Shown piece after piece: positions 7,428 through 15,548 of a DNA stretch of 25,216 nt. How positions within the stretch are numbered: position 1 is the stretch's first letter; every line of letters begins with the position of its first letter. Made by a program: the position numbers and the translations under genes. Origin of the DNA: JAWPMV01 sp038527215 (GTDB taxonomy: Bacteria > Bacteroidota > Bacteroidia > J057); the NCBI GenBank assembly GCA_038527215.1, contig JBCBGC010000125.1:1-25216 (forward strand). The letters run 5' to 3'. The notes beneath the pieces were generated by a model. That model did not search any database. It saw nothing but the letters and a program-made list of their open reading frames with translations, and was not told the origin of the DNA.

Positions 7428-7471
7428 GTTTGTTTTGTCCTCTTTTTACGAGGGAGAAAAAGGAAAGGGTT
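7406..7471 (-). terminator. Terminator-like hairpin, copy 1
   Basis: AACCCTTTCC (7409-7418) pairs with GGAAAGGGTT (7462-7471) around a 43-base loop. Leftward it runs into a T tract. It is a duplicate of the giant gene's terminator and now sits just behind the stop of the 33-codon ffh fragment. The long loop lowers confidence. Confidence 0.45.
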
Positions 7472-7480
7472 AAAAAAATA

Positions 7481-7582
7481 TCAGCGGATCAGGGTCTCGG
7501 CAATATTAATTTCTGTAATTCTGCCTTGCCCTTTCAGCTTCCTAAACGCGAGCTCGATATTCGATGATAGATTTTCAAACAT
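7481..7582 (-). pseudogene. Truncated ffh duplicate encoding 33 residues
   Basis: The duplicated ffh start (ATG at 7580-7582, GAGGT ribosome site intact) runs for 31 codons identical to ffh. It then crosses the repeat junction at ACC CTG A, where the frame continues into the duplicated tail of the giant gene and stops: the peptide ends INIAETLIR. It keeps a full promoter in front and a terminator hairpin behind, so it is a complete tiny transcription unit. The peptide covers only the first helices of the Ffh N domain and has no GTPase part. Most likely it is a by-product of the duplication; a dominant or regulatory effect is speculation. Confidence 0.85.
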
Positions 7583-7607
7583 GGGTTATACCTCTTTTTT
7601 ACCTCGA

Positions 7608-7639
7608 CAAAGTAACGAAAAACCCTTTCCCTTCTCAAG
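7608..7639 (-). promoter_or_regulatory. Duplicate of the ffh promoter
   Basis: Exact copy, shifted by 212 bases, of the CTTG-N20-TTACTTTG promoter, placed to drive the 33-codon ffh fragment. If the intervening hairpin terminates poorly, it could also add transcripts to ffh itself. Confidence 0.45.
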
Positions 7640-7683
7640 GTTTGTTTTGTCCTCTTTTTACGAGGGAGAAAAAGGAAAGGGTT
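7618..7683 (-). terminator. Terminator-like hairpin of the giant surface-protein gene, copy 2
   Basis: Same hairpin as copy 1: a 10-bp stem of arms 7621-7630 and 7674-7683, beginning 9 bases after the giant gene's stop and leading leftward into a T tract. It is the natural terminator of that gene. Confidence 0.5.
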
Positions 7684-7692
7684 AAAAAAATA

Positions 7693-10600
7693 TCAGCGGA
7701 TCAGGGTAACGGTTCCTTTGCGTAAATAATTCAGGTCATTTTCCCCTATCCCTCGAATCACATATACATACACCCCTTCGGGCACTGGCTCTCCTTTATA
7801 GGTGCCATCCCAACGAAAATCAGGGTTGTCGGATTCATACACCTTCATTCCCCAGCGGCTGAATACTTCCACCTGCATGGTTCGGATGCCTATATAGCCG
7901 ACCTGCCATTCCTGATTTAGGTCATCCCCGTTAGGCGTAAACCCAGATGGGACGTGAAGTGTGACATTGTCCAGGGTAATCTGGTAGATGGCGGTATCAG
8001 GACATCCCTGAGCAGAAAAAGCAATCAGCATAACCTGGAAGGTTCCAGCTGAAGGATAAACAAAAACGGGGTTTTCTTCTTCGCTTTTGTTGCCGTAACC
8101 AAAATCCCATATATAAGTCGAGGCTCCGGTGGTAAGGTTGGTGAAGGTAATTTCCTCTGGAGCAAACAAATTGTCCGTAGGCGTCCATTCAAAATCGGCC
8201 ACCGGGAAGCCAAAGAATTCATCCACCACGATAGAATCCGGGATGCCTTCACAGGCGCCCACATAAGCCGTGGCATAATAGGTCGTCTGGCTAGCTCCCG
8301 GCAGGACAAAAATGGTTTCGGTGGTTTCTCCTGTACTCCAGACGTATCTATCTCCTCCACTTGCCGTCAATTCAATCTCTCCGCCTAAACAGATGTTGTT
8401 GATCCCGGTAATGCGGGTGATGGGAGGAGGAATGACATTTACCTCCACTTCATCGGTATTTTGGCACCCATTAATATCCGTCCCCGTCACTTGATAATTT
8501 GTGGTAGTAGGCGGACTCGCTACGGGATTACTAATTCCTGGATCACTTAAGCCTGCGGTCGGACTCCAAACATAGCTAATCGCTCCAGTGGCCAACAGAT
8601 TGGTGGCTTCATCCTGGCATATAGTGGTATCCAATCCTGCGTCCACCACAGGAAGGGGATGTACCGTTAGGGTGATAGAATCGGCATCCTGGCAGCCATT
8701 GCCATCGGTGACGGTGAGGGTATAGGTCGTAGTAGTCGGCGGAAAGGCCTGAGGATTTCCGATGGTGGGATCATCCAAAAAGAAATTAGGCGTCCAGGCC
8801 AGGTTCACGGCTCCCGAGCCGGAAAGCTGGGCCGTATCCCCTATGCATATTTCAGGATCTCCGCCTACGGTAGCCACCGGCAAGTCTTTCACCTCGATCT
8901 CAATATCCTTTACGCTGATACACCCTGCAGCACTGCGGGCGGTCACCGTGTAGGTAGTGGTATTCACCGGACTGGCGGTGGGACTGGCAATAAAAGCATT
9001 GTCCAAAGAGCCATCATCCGGGGTCCATTCAAAACTGATCCCGTTTTGAGAAGCGAGTAAAATGCTCTGCCCTCGACAAATAAAGGTATCCTCCAAGGTA
9101 AAGACCTCGAACACATCGATCTGAATGGTATCCCATACTTCACACCCTAACACATTTTCAGCCATCACAAAAAAGCGGGTGGTTGAATCCAGGTTAGCTA
9201 CGGTGGGAGCCTGCACATTCGGGTTAGAAAAGGCTACGGGCGGATCAGACAACCAGGTATAACTTACGGCCCCAGCCGCAAAAGCGCCCAATTGTATGGT
9301 ACCTCCCCGACAAATGGTGGTATCCACCCGGCCTTGTATATTGAAGGTATCATCCACAAAGACGTTGAGTGTATCCGTGGCCTGACAGCCATTGGTATCC
9401 GTAAGCGTGAGAATATAATCCCGGGTAACATCAGCCAGCCCAACCGGATTGGGCAGCGTATCACTGGTCAATAAGGTGAAATCCGGACTCCAGGCATAAC
9501 TTACGCCGGAGGTGATGGTAGTCAGCTGAAAGGTATCTCCGAGGCAAACGGCCAGGTCGGGCCCCACCTGCACTTCGGGCGGCGGATTGACGCGCACCGT
9601 TTGATAAGTCGTATCCCGAATATTACAGCTCAATGAGTCAATGATAATGAGCATTACCTCATAGAAGCCAGAGTCTTGAAAGGTATAGGAAGGTTCAAAG
9701 AGCGCTGAATTAGCCCCATTATCATCAAAGTCCCAGAAGAAAGCTGGAGAGCCAGGGCTGTTGCCCAGATTACTCAGGTTATTGAAATTCACCGTCAGCG
9801 GGGCACAACCTTCGATATCAACCAGAGGTTGGTTGTTTTCGTCCTCCACTTCAAATTGAGCTTCAATGCCTGCCAGGTCAAAGGACATTTTAAACACTGC
9901 CAGGTTACAGTTTGAGCTATTGTTGGTGTTACTGACCACATTTCCCGGCACTGCAGGAAAGGCATTGGTCCCGCCGCAGCTGGCGCAAACCGCATGATAC
10001 ACCACCCCATTTTTGTCAAATCGGCTGGTCCCTCCGTCTACGTGGTCGCCATTCTGAGAATTCCCCCCAAAATAACTTCCATAAACCAGGTTCTGGGCAT
10101 CTCGGTCCAGGACCACCATATAGAAGTCGCTTCCATCGGTACCTGATTGATAAGCATCAGCTGTGATAGGCATACCGGTGGTGTTGCCCAGGTTGGGACT
10201 TTGGGTATTGGAATTGGTATTCCCGCCCCAGCCGGTCAAGTAGACGTTGTCGCAACGGTCTACCAGAAAAGCCGTGGGAGAAATATTGGGATGCGTCGCA
10301 TTGGCTGAGCCAATGGTCGTAGCGTAGACCATTTGGGTCAGGTCATTGGTCATTTTAACAATGAACTGATTGGCACCTGGATTGACATATACCGGACCGG
10401 AAGGCGGACTTTGGGTATACCAGGTGCCGTTGGTTTGCCCTGCTACATAAACATTGTTCTTTCTATCAAGATCAAGGGAGTAAACCTGGTCATAAGCCGG
10501 TGTTCCCAAGAAGGTAGCATTAAGAATTGCGGAACCAGCATTGTTGATTTTAGCGATAAATCCATCTGTAGCTCCCCCATAGGTTAAATCAAATCCTCCG

Positions 10601-12192
10601 GAAGTAATCAGGTTGCTGGTGGAAGTACCGCCAGCTACGAATACGTTTTCACTATCGTCCAGCTTGATGGTATGGATGGCATCTTCTCCGGAACCACCAA
10701 AAAAGGATGACCAGATAATGTTGTTCAGCGAGGGAGATAATTTGATGATACAGCCATCCTGTCCGGTAGATTTAATGCTCTGAAAACCTCCAACTATCGG
10801 AAAATTGGCGGAATTGGTTGGGGCAGCTACGTATACATTGCCTGCCTCATCCAGGATTACTTCTCCTCGGGCGTCATCTCCATAGTTGTATTTGGTATCG
10901 GTGTAGATGTTAAAGGCGGCATCTCCATTGACCCCATCATCCAAGGTTCCTCCGATGAAGGTAGAGCCGATGAGGTTCTGACCATTAGCAGTAAAGCGCG
11001 CCACAAAAATATCGAACTGCCCATTATGGGAAGGATCGTAAGCATTGAAGGTCGGAAAGTCCGGCGAATTGGTGCGGCCCATCACTACCAGCTCACCCGA
11101 TTCAGAAACCACCATACTGTGCGGCTGATCATCCAGCAATCCCCCTAAATAGGTGGAATAGACCATGTTGGTCCCATCCGGGCTGATTTTTGAAATTGTC
11201 ACTTCCCGGCTCCCGCCTCCAAAAACAGATTGGTAAGCGCCGATCAAGGGATAATCCCCATCGATGTTTCCGCCAAAGAGAATCCCCCCCGCATAGGCGT
11301 GTCCGGCGGTATCGTAGGTAGCGGTAAAGCCCCAGTTATCGGAGGGAGACCCGGTGTAGGTGGAGAAAATAAGCGTTGGGTCAATCACCAATGGATAAGC
11401 CTCATCATATCCCTCCGGGAATTCATAGGTTACGGTTTTCTTTTTCAGCTTAAACCGGCAGGGCACCGGCACTTTTTCGCCCCCCATCAATTGGTAGGCC
11501 ACAGGTGCCATTTCAGTCAATTCTCTCACTGTGGTTTGCAGGTGAAGCTTTCCTTTTTTCAGGTAGAGCTTATCAATGCCCTCATAAGCAATGGCGATAT
11601 CCGATACCTTTCCGCCTGGCCGCACGATAAAATCATATTTTACCGCATCTCCCCAGCCATAAAAGCGAAGGTCGATCTTATCGTATAGTTCCTGGTAAGT
11701 CAGTAGGCCATATAAAGGCACGCCCCCTTTCCATTTGGAGGGGTCGTTTCCCTGAAAATAATTGTGATAGGAATCAAATTTTAATCCAGGAAGAAGGGTA
11801 GGTTTTTGACTCGCACCTGGGAAGGTCATGCGAAAGGCATGTTGCTTGAACATTTCCTCTTCCTGCTCCCCCTCATGGTCATAAGCCCCATAAGCATGCG
11901 CTCCATGATCATGGACACCGTGATTATGCGCTCCATGCAGGTGGCCCGGCATTTCGTACAAATCATAGGTTAATCGGTTTTGCTCAAATAGAATATTTCC
12001 ACCATTGAGGCGGACCTTATAGGCAATACGGTCATCCCATTGGCCCTGGTTTTCGATAAAGCGCAGATCACTGGCAGTCTTATCAGGCTCGGGAAGACCA
12101 GAAAGGGTTTCCTCATGTGCAGTCAGAGGGAACCACCCCCATATACCTAGTAGCAAAATCCCTAGAATCAGGAAAGGTATACGAAATTTCAT
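7693..12192 (-). CDS. Giant secreted surface protein: SBBP repeats, PKD and Ig-like domains, T9SS C-terminal domain
   Basis: 1499 residues. The order is: signal peptide (1-25); N-terminal domain of SBBP proteins (about 43-275, starting FIENQGQWDDRIAYK); seven or more SBBP beta-propeller-like repeats (about 275-770, e.g. ISPDGTNMVYSTYLGG); a PKD domain (about 778-870, FFWDFDDNG); six Ig-like repeats of ~75 residues (about 875-1325), most with paired Cys in IC.G and NGC motifs; a second PKD domain (WDFGYGNKSEEENPVF); and a CHU_C/gliding-type domain (about 1412-1499, SGFTPNGDDLNQEW, WDGTYKGEPVPEGVYVYVIRG). The last domain is the sorting signal for type IX secretion, so the protein should reach the cell surface. 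A His-rich stretch (84-106) is unusual. The function is probably adhesion or surface structure; no catalytic motif is seen. Its 3' end lies in the 212-bp repeat. Confidence 0.93.
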   Translation of the reverse strand: MKFRIPFLILGILLLGIWGWFPLTAHEETLSGLPEPDKTASDLRFIENQGQWDDRIAYKVRLNGGNILFEQNRLTYDLYEMPGHLHGAHNHGVHDHGAHAYGAYDHEGEQEEEMFKQHAFRMTFPGASQKPTLLPGLKFDSYHNYFQGNDPSKWKGGVPLYGLLTYQELYDKIDLRFYGWGDAVKYDFIVRPGGKVSDIAIAYEGIDKLYLKKGKLHLQTTVRELTEMAPVAYQLMGGEKVPVPCRFKLKKKTVTYEFPEGYDEAYPLVIDPTLIFSTYTGSPSDNWGFTATYDTAGHAYAGGILFGGNIDGDYPLIGAYQSVFGGGSREVTISKISPDGTNMVYSTYLGGLLDDQPHSMVVSESGELVVMGRTNSPDFPTFNAYDPSHNGQFDIFVARFTANGQNLIGSTFIGGTLDDGVNGDAAFNIYTDTKYNYGDDARGEVILDEAGNVYVAAPTNSANFPIVGGFQSIKSTGQDGCIIKLSPSLNNIIWSSFFGGSGEDAIHTIKLDDSENVFVAGGTSTSNLITSGGFDLTYGGATDGFIAKINNAGSAILNATFLGTPAYDQVYSLDLDRKNNVYVAGQTNGTWYTQSPPSGPVYVNPGANQFIVKMTNDLTQMVYATTIGSANATHPNISPTAFLVDRCDNVYLTGWGGNTNSNTQSPNLGNTTGMPITADAYQSGTDGSDFYMVVLDRDAQNLVYGSYFGGNSQNGDHVDGGTSRFDKNGVVYHAVCASCGGTNAFPAVPGNVVSNTNNSSNCNLAVFKMSFDLAGIEAQFEVEDENNQPLVDIEGCAPLTVNFNNLSNLGNSPGSPAFFWDFDDNGANSALFEPSYTFQDSGFYEVMLIIIDSLSCNIRDTTYQTVRVNPPPEVQVGPDLAVCLGDTFQLTTITSGVSYAWSPDFTLLTSDTLPNPVGLADVTRDYILTLTDTNGCQATDTLNVFVDDTFNIQGRVDTTICRGGTIQLGAFAAGAVSYTWLSDPPVAFSNPNVQAPTVANLDSTTRFFVMAENVLGCEVWDTIQIDVFEVFTLEDTFICRGQSILLASQNGISFEWTPDDGSLDNAFIASPTASPVNTTTYTVTARSAAGCISVKDIEIEVKDLPVATVGGDPEICIGDTAQLSGSGAVNLAWTPNFFLDDPTIGNPQAFPPTTTTYTLTVTDGNGCQDADSITLTVHPLPVVDAGLDTTICQDEATNLLATGAISYVWSPTAGLSDPGISNPVASPPTTTNYQVTGTDINGCQNTDEVEVNVIPPPITRITGINNICLGGEIELTASGGDRYVWSTGETTETIFVLPGASQTTYYATAYVGACEGIPDSIVVDEFFGFPVADFEWTPTDNLFAPEEITFTNLTTGASTYIWDFGYGNKSEEENPVFVYPSAGTFQVMLIAFSAQGCPDTAIYQITLDNVTLHVPSGFTPNGDDLNQEWQVGYIGIRTMQVEVFSRWGMKVYESDNPDFRWDGTYKGEPVPEGVYVYVIRGIGENDLNYLRKGTVTLIR

Positions 12193-12411
12193 TTCTTCAG
12201 CTGGGTTTTATGTATGGTTGATGGCCTACATGTTAAACGAAAAAAGTAAGGTCTTCGTCAGTGGTGGTCTTAATAGTAGGACGTATCGGTGTGGGATCTT
12301 GCTACCGCGAGTGTATCAAAAATCCAGTTATCCGTTTACTAAACTAGGAAAAACTCAGCAAATTCCCCCCTGAAAGCAGAAACTAGTCTGCCGTTTTTAT
12401 ATTGACTTTTT

Positions 12412-12428
12412 ATTCCGAATTTTGGGAT
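12412..12428. promoter_or_regulatory. Candidate operator of the metalloregulator
   Basis: ATTCCGAATTTTGGGAT is an imperfect 17-base palindrome centred on 12420 (6 of 8 position pairs complementary), directly in front of the ATG at 12429. DtxR/MntR proteins bind palindromes and often control themselves, but no consensus for this branch is available here. The rest of the 236-bp gap to the giant gene shows no further structure or convincing promoter. Confidence 0.25.
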
Positions 12429-13112
12429 ATGAAACTTCATACCGAAACAGAGGAGAATTATCTGAAGTGTATCCTGCGCTTTTCTATGCGGGGAGAGGAG
12501 AAGGTTCGGACCACTACCATTGCCAATTATCTGGGAACCAAGCCTGCTTCTGTAACGGATATGCTGAACAAGCTCAGCAAGAAAAATAAGAAGGAAGAAA
12601 TCCCCCTGGTAGATTATACCCCCTATCAAGGGGTATCTCTGACCGAAGCAGGTCGTAAGGTAGCCTTAAAGACCTTGCGTAAGCATCGCTTATGGGAAGT
12701 CTTTCTGGTGGATAAATTAGATTTTTCCTGGGATAATGTACATGATGTAGCAGAGCAACTGGAACATGTGGATTCCGTAGAACTCATTCGGGCCTTGGAC
12801 AAATTCCTGGGCTATCCCAAATTTGACCCTCACGGAGACCCCATTCCCACAGAAGCAGGAGAACTGGAAATTCCCAATACCACCTTGCTTTCGGAGGTTC
12901 CAGCTGGTGAAAAAGTGGTCATTGCATCCGTGGTCAGGTCCGATCCAGATTTTTTACAATACCTGGGAAAATTAGGGCTGGCGATCAATACCCGCCTGGA
13001 AGTACAGGAACACCTTCCCTTTGATGAATCTATTCAGGTAAAGGTGGAAGAAAAAGAACTCATCATCAATGGCAATGTCGCGCAGAATTTAAAGGTACAG
13101 ATGGAGGCTTAA
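12429..13112 (+). CDS. DtxR/MntR-family metal-dependent transcriptional regulator
   Basis: 227 residues from the ATG at 12429; the frame extends to a TTG at 12402, but MKLHTETEENYLKCI is the expected family start. It has an N-terminal winged helix (TTTIANYLGTKPASVTDMLNKL), a dimerisation and metal-binding domain (RKHRLWEVFLVDKL, VHDVAEQLEHV, FDPHGDPIP), and a C-terminal FeoA/SH3-like domain (about 155-227). Metal ligands aligned with DtxR His79, Glu83, His98, Glu105 and His106 are present. Cys102 is replaced by Glu, as in manganese-sensing MntR; the position of Met10 (DtxR) or Asp8 (MntR) is Asn. It probably senses Mn or Fe and represses uptake genes, none of which is nearby. smpB follows after one base. 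Confidence 0.9.
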   Translation: MKLHTETEENYLKCILRFSMRGEEKVRTTTIANYLGTKPASVTDMLNKLSKKNKKEEIPLVDYTPYQGVSLTEAGRKVALKTLRKHRLWEVFLVDKLDFSWDNVHDVAEQLEHVDSVELIRALDKFLGYPKFDPHGDPIPTEAGELEIPNTTLLSEVPAGEKVVIASVVRSDPDFLQYLGKLGLAINTRLEVQEHLPFDESIQVKVEEKELIINGNVAQNLKVQMEA

Positions 13113-13113
13113 T

Positions 13114-13587
13114 ATGGCAGAGAAAGAGAAGGGAAGAAATAACGTCGTCATTCGCAATCGAAAAGCGCGTCATGAATTTCAAATAGAGGAGGAATTCCTG
13201 GCTGGTATGGTGCTGACGGGTACTGAAGTAAAATCCCTCAGGCAGGGAAAGGCTAGCTTACAAGAAGCCTATTGTTTGGTCAATGAGGACGATGAGGTGA
13301 TGATTACCAATATGAACATCGCTGAGTACGACAAAGGCTCCTATAACAACCACGAGCCTACCCGTCCCAGAAAACTCCTGTTGAAGAAAAAAGAGATTCT
13401 CAAGCTGCGGAAAGGGCTTGAACAGAAGGGCTACACCCTCGTCCCCTTAAAGGTCTTCTTCAATGAGCGAAACCTGGCCAAAATCTCCATCGCCCTGGCC
13501 CGCGGGAAAAAGCTGCATGACAAGCGAGACTCCATTAAAGAAAGGGATACCAAACGGGAAATTGATCGGCAGATGAAAGACTATTGA
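13114..13587 (+). CDS. smpB: SsrA-binding protein SmpB
   Basis: 157 residues, full length. Recognisable blocks are NRKARHEFQIEEEFLAGMVLTGTEVKSLRQG, NMNIAEYDKGSYNNHEPTRPRKLL, and the basic C-terminal tail GKKLHDKRDSIKERDTKREIDRQ, which enters the decoding centre. With tmRNA it rescues stalled ribosomes; the tmRNA gene itself is not in the window. The start is one base behind the metalloregulator stop, so the two are almost certainly co-transcribed. Its last 7 bases overlap the convergent hydrolase gene. Confidence 0.98.
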   Translation: MAEKEKGRNNVVIRNRKARHEFQIEEEFLAGMVLTGTEVKSLRQGKASLQEAYCLVNEDDEVMITNMNIAEYDKGSYNNHEPTRPRKLLLKKKEILKLRKGLEQKGYTLVPLKVFFNERNLAKISIALARGKKLHDKRDSIKERDTKREIDRQMKDY

Positions 13588-14300
13588 TCCGCCCTTTTCT
13601 GGCCCTCCCTGATCCAGGCATTGATCCTATGGGAAACCTCCGCGCCTTGTTGATACACCATAAAATGATACCCGCCTTCGATCCAAGCTGAAGCGCCAAT
13701 TTTTTCTTTCGGGAAAAAACGGTCTTCGGTACCGTGCAAGCGGAGGTATGGGGTTTCGGCAGGAATTTCCCCCCTCCATTGAATGATTTGCTGCATGCCC
13801 CACATCCGGTGCCGGTCCGTCGCCCGGGCAAACATAGACTTGATAAGCCTTATCTCATCCGGATGCTTGACCCCAAAGAAGGGGGCCACCTGAGGAAAAA
13901 ACCTCAATCGCCATTTCCCCCGGCCCAGCTGATAAAGCGGTAAAAATTTCAGCAGCTTCATGCCGCTAGGTTTTTCCCTCCAATGTCCAAGCGTAGAAAT
14001 CAGGATCAGGCCCCTGACCTTGTCCGGCAGCAAGCGGGCCATTTGCTGCATGACGATGCCACCAAAGGAGACGCCCATGAGCATGACCGGACCTTCCGGT
14101 AGACGATTACTTAGGCGCAGCGTAAATGCCTCCAACTGCTCACCGGGCAGGGGATCTGGCCAATCCCAGGCTAGAACTGGTTGAGAAAGCTCCAATTGTC
14201 CAAATAGCCGATGATCTACGCCTAATCCCGGCAAGGCGATAATGGGAACTTGGCGATCCTCCGGGAAGTTGGTATTTTCAGGCGTTTTTATATGCTCCAT
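13581..14300 (-). CDS. Alpha/beta hydrolase of unknown substrate
   Basis: 239 residues from the ATG at 14298-14300; an upstream start at 14360 would overlap the divergent gene. The fold is shown by the oxyanion region IIALPGLGVDHRLF, the nucleophile elbow GVSFGG (Ser78), the likely acid Asp193 (LRLHGTEDRFFP) and His212 (EGGYHFMV). It is cytoplasmic, with no signal. It starts 13 bp from the divergent membrane-protein gene, so any shared control region must overlap coding sequence, and it overlaps smpB by 7 bases at the 3' end. The substrate cannot be inferred. Confidence 0.85.
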   Translation of the reverse strand: MEHIKTPENTNFPEDRQVPIIALPGLGVDHRLFGQLELSQPVLAWDWPDPLPGEQLEAFTLRLSNRLPEGPVMLMGVSFGGIVMQQMARLLPDKVRGLILISTLGHWREKPSGMKLLKFLPLYQLGRGKWRLRFFPQVAPFFGVKHPDEIRLIKSMFARATDRHRMWGMQQIIQWRGEIPAETPYLRLHGTEDRFFPKEKIGASAWIEGGYHFMVYQQGAEVSHRINAWIREGQKRADQ

Positions 14301-14313
14301 ATCATCTAAACCT

Positions 14314-14925
14314 ATGGCCCAATCAGAAGTTTTATATGGTGGCTTGGTCCTGCTCCTCATGCTGGTAGGGCTGGGTCTGTGGCGGTTTCTCGCTGCCAGG
14401 AGGAAAGAAAAACTCCATACCAGCTTCGCTCAAAACCTACAATTGGACCTGGCCTATCTAAGTCCTGGTAATTTCAGCATGTATGGGCAGTATCGGGGCT
14501 ATGCCATTAAAATAAAATCATGGATGTTGCCGCCTCAGCAGGAAAAAGGGGGCCAATCCTTCACAAAAATAAGTATTCCTGTCACCAACCCTCACCGCAA
14601 GATCCTGAAGGTCCTCAAAGCGGCACCCGATTACGCGGTGCTGAAAAATCAGGTTGCGATTTCGCATCCCCGGCGCGTCCAACAGGAAATTTCTCCCGCC
14701 TTAGAGATGTTCACCAACGACATGATTTTCAGCAGCAGGGTGCTTTCTGAAGAGGTGAAAATCAGCATTTTCGAGGCTTTTCAAGGGCCTAGGGCGGGAT
14801 TGATGTATATCGAAGATGAAGAGCTGGCCATGGTTCTGCCGGAAAAATTAGTGGAGGAAAATGCCCCGGCTTATTGGCAAAAGGCCATGGACCTCTTAGC
14901 CGACATCAAGGATGAATTGAGCTAA
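14314..14925 (+). CDS. Membrane-anchored protein of unknown function
   Basis: 203 residues from the ATG at 14314; an earlier in-frame ATG at 14242 lies inside the divergent hydrolase gene. One N-terminal membrane helix (VLYGGLVLLLMLVGLGLWRFLAARRK) is followed by a basic edge and a soluble domain of about 170 residues, probably cytoplasmic. I recognise no family and see no catalytic motif or cysteine cluster. It ends in a 4-base overlap with the convergent methyltransferase gene. Confidence 0.75.
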   Translation: MAQSEVLYGGLVLLLMLVGLGLWRFLAARRKEKLHTSFAQNLQLDLAYLSPGNFSMYGQYRGYAIKIKSWMLPPQQEKGGQSFTKISIPVTNPHRKILKVLKAAPDYAVLKNQVAISHPRRVQQEISPALEMFTNDMIFSSRVLSEEVKISIFEAFQGPRAGLMYIEDEELAMVLPEKLVEENAPAYWQKAMDLLADIKDELS

Positions 14926-15548
14926 GCCAGTCGATAAACCTTCGATGTTACCCATTTCCCCAAATACTCCTTCCGAGCGCTTTCAGTCCATTGTTCCGGA
15001 GAAAAAAGGGCCTCCCAGTCTGGTAAGCGCTGAGCCGGTATCCCACAAAAAATTCTGAAAAAACGGTACATTCCCCAAAGCAGCAGCCTCTGCTTCCAAG
15101 CCCCACCATTGGAGACATCAGGAGGAAAGAAGTCGGTAAACAATATCTGCCCTTCGCGTTGGAGGATATTAGCTGCTTCTTGCACCCAACGCCCGGCTTC
15201 ATGCTGGAGGAATTGATCCAGAAAAAAAGGAAATATGACAGCCTCTAGTTGGGAGACCCCGGGAAGATGATCCTGACAAAACCACTGAACCTTATTGGGG
15301 AATTTCTGCTTTTGGGCCAGCGCGACCATGCGAGAAGAAGCCTCTACGTAAAGGATTTCCAGGTGGGGCCGCGTGCGCCCCAGGGCTTGAAGTATTTTTC
15401 CAGAACCTCCCCCAACGATCATCACCCGACCTGCCTTAGGTAACAGATGGAGAAAGCTGCACTGTGCCTCCAGCAGATGTTCTCCAAAAACCAGCCCGGC
15501 CAGCGCATCATAAAAAGGGGCCACCAAATTATAGTTGCGGCTCATCAT
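14922..15548 (-). CDS. Class I SAM-dependent methyltransferase-like protein
   Basis: 208 residues starting MMSRNYNLVAPFYDALAGLVFG, a common opening of small methyltransferases. Motif I is VMIVGGGSGK (42-51), and Glu69 at the end of strand 2 (ILYVEAS) should bind the SAM ribose. Later motifs are LEAVIFPFFLDQF and EGQILFTDFFPP. The substrate is unknown. The start codon overlaps the stop of the membrane-protein gene in the arrangement ATGA, so the two are translationally coupled, with this gene second. The pairing suggests the methyltransferase may act on a lipid or isoprenoid product of its partner; that is inference. Confidence 0.8.
   Translation of the reverse strand: MMSRNYNLVAPFYDALAGLVFGEHLLEAQCSFLHLLPKAGRVMIVGGGSGKILQALGRTRPHLEILYVEASSRMVALAQKQKFPNKVQWFCQDHLPGVSQLEAVIFPFFLDQFLQHEAGRWVQEAANILQREGQILFTDFFPPDVSNGGAWKQRLLLWGMYRFFRIFCGIPAQRLPDWEALFSPEQWTESARKEYLGKWVTSKVYRLA

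Larger units (their letters stand above)
7277..7488. repeat. 212-bp tandem repeat, copy 1 (ffh-proximal)
   Basis: First unit of an exact tandem duplication. It holds codons 1-31 of the intact ffh (7278-7370), the ffh ribosome site and promoter, a terminator-like hairpin, and a second copy of the last bases of the giant gene. All 212 bases match copy 2 by eye. Both junctions and the far end carry the same 7-mer TCAGGGT (7277-7283, 7489-7495, 7701-7707), as expected of duplication through short homology. Confidence 0.97.
7489..7707. repeat. 212-bp tandem repeat, copy 2 plus 7-base partial third copy
   Basis: Second unit (7489-7700), identical to copy 1, followed by the 7-base remnant TCAGGGT. 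It contains the true end of the giant gene (stop 7693-7695), its terminator hairpin, a duplicate ffh promoter and a truncated ffh start. There are no inverted ends and no transposase, so it is not an insertion sequence. Confidence 0.97.

Noticed and set aside
7277..7707. Insertion sequence or integron-like element
   Set aside because: The repeat has no inverted ends, no transposase and no target-site duplication; it consists only of local ffh and giant-gene sequence.
11230..11688. 152-codon open frame antisense to the giant gene
   Set aside because: Opposite strand of a clearly coding region, no recognisable domain or start context.
12339..12629. 96-codon frame antisense to the metalloregulator start
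   Set aside because: Overlaps the conserved helix-turn-helix coding region in the wrong strand.
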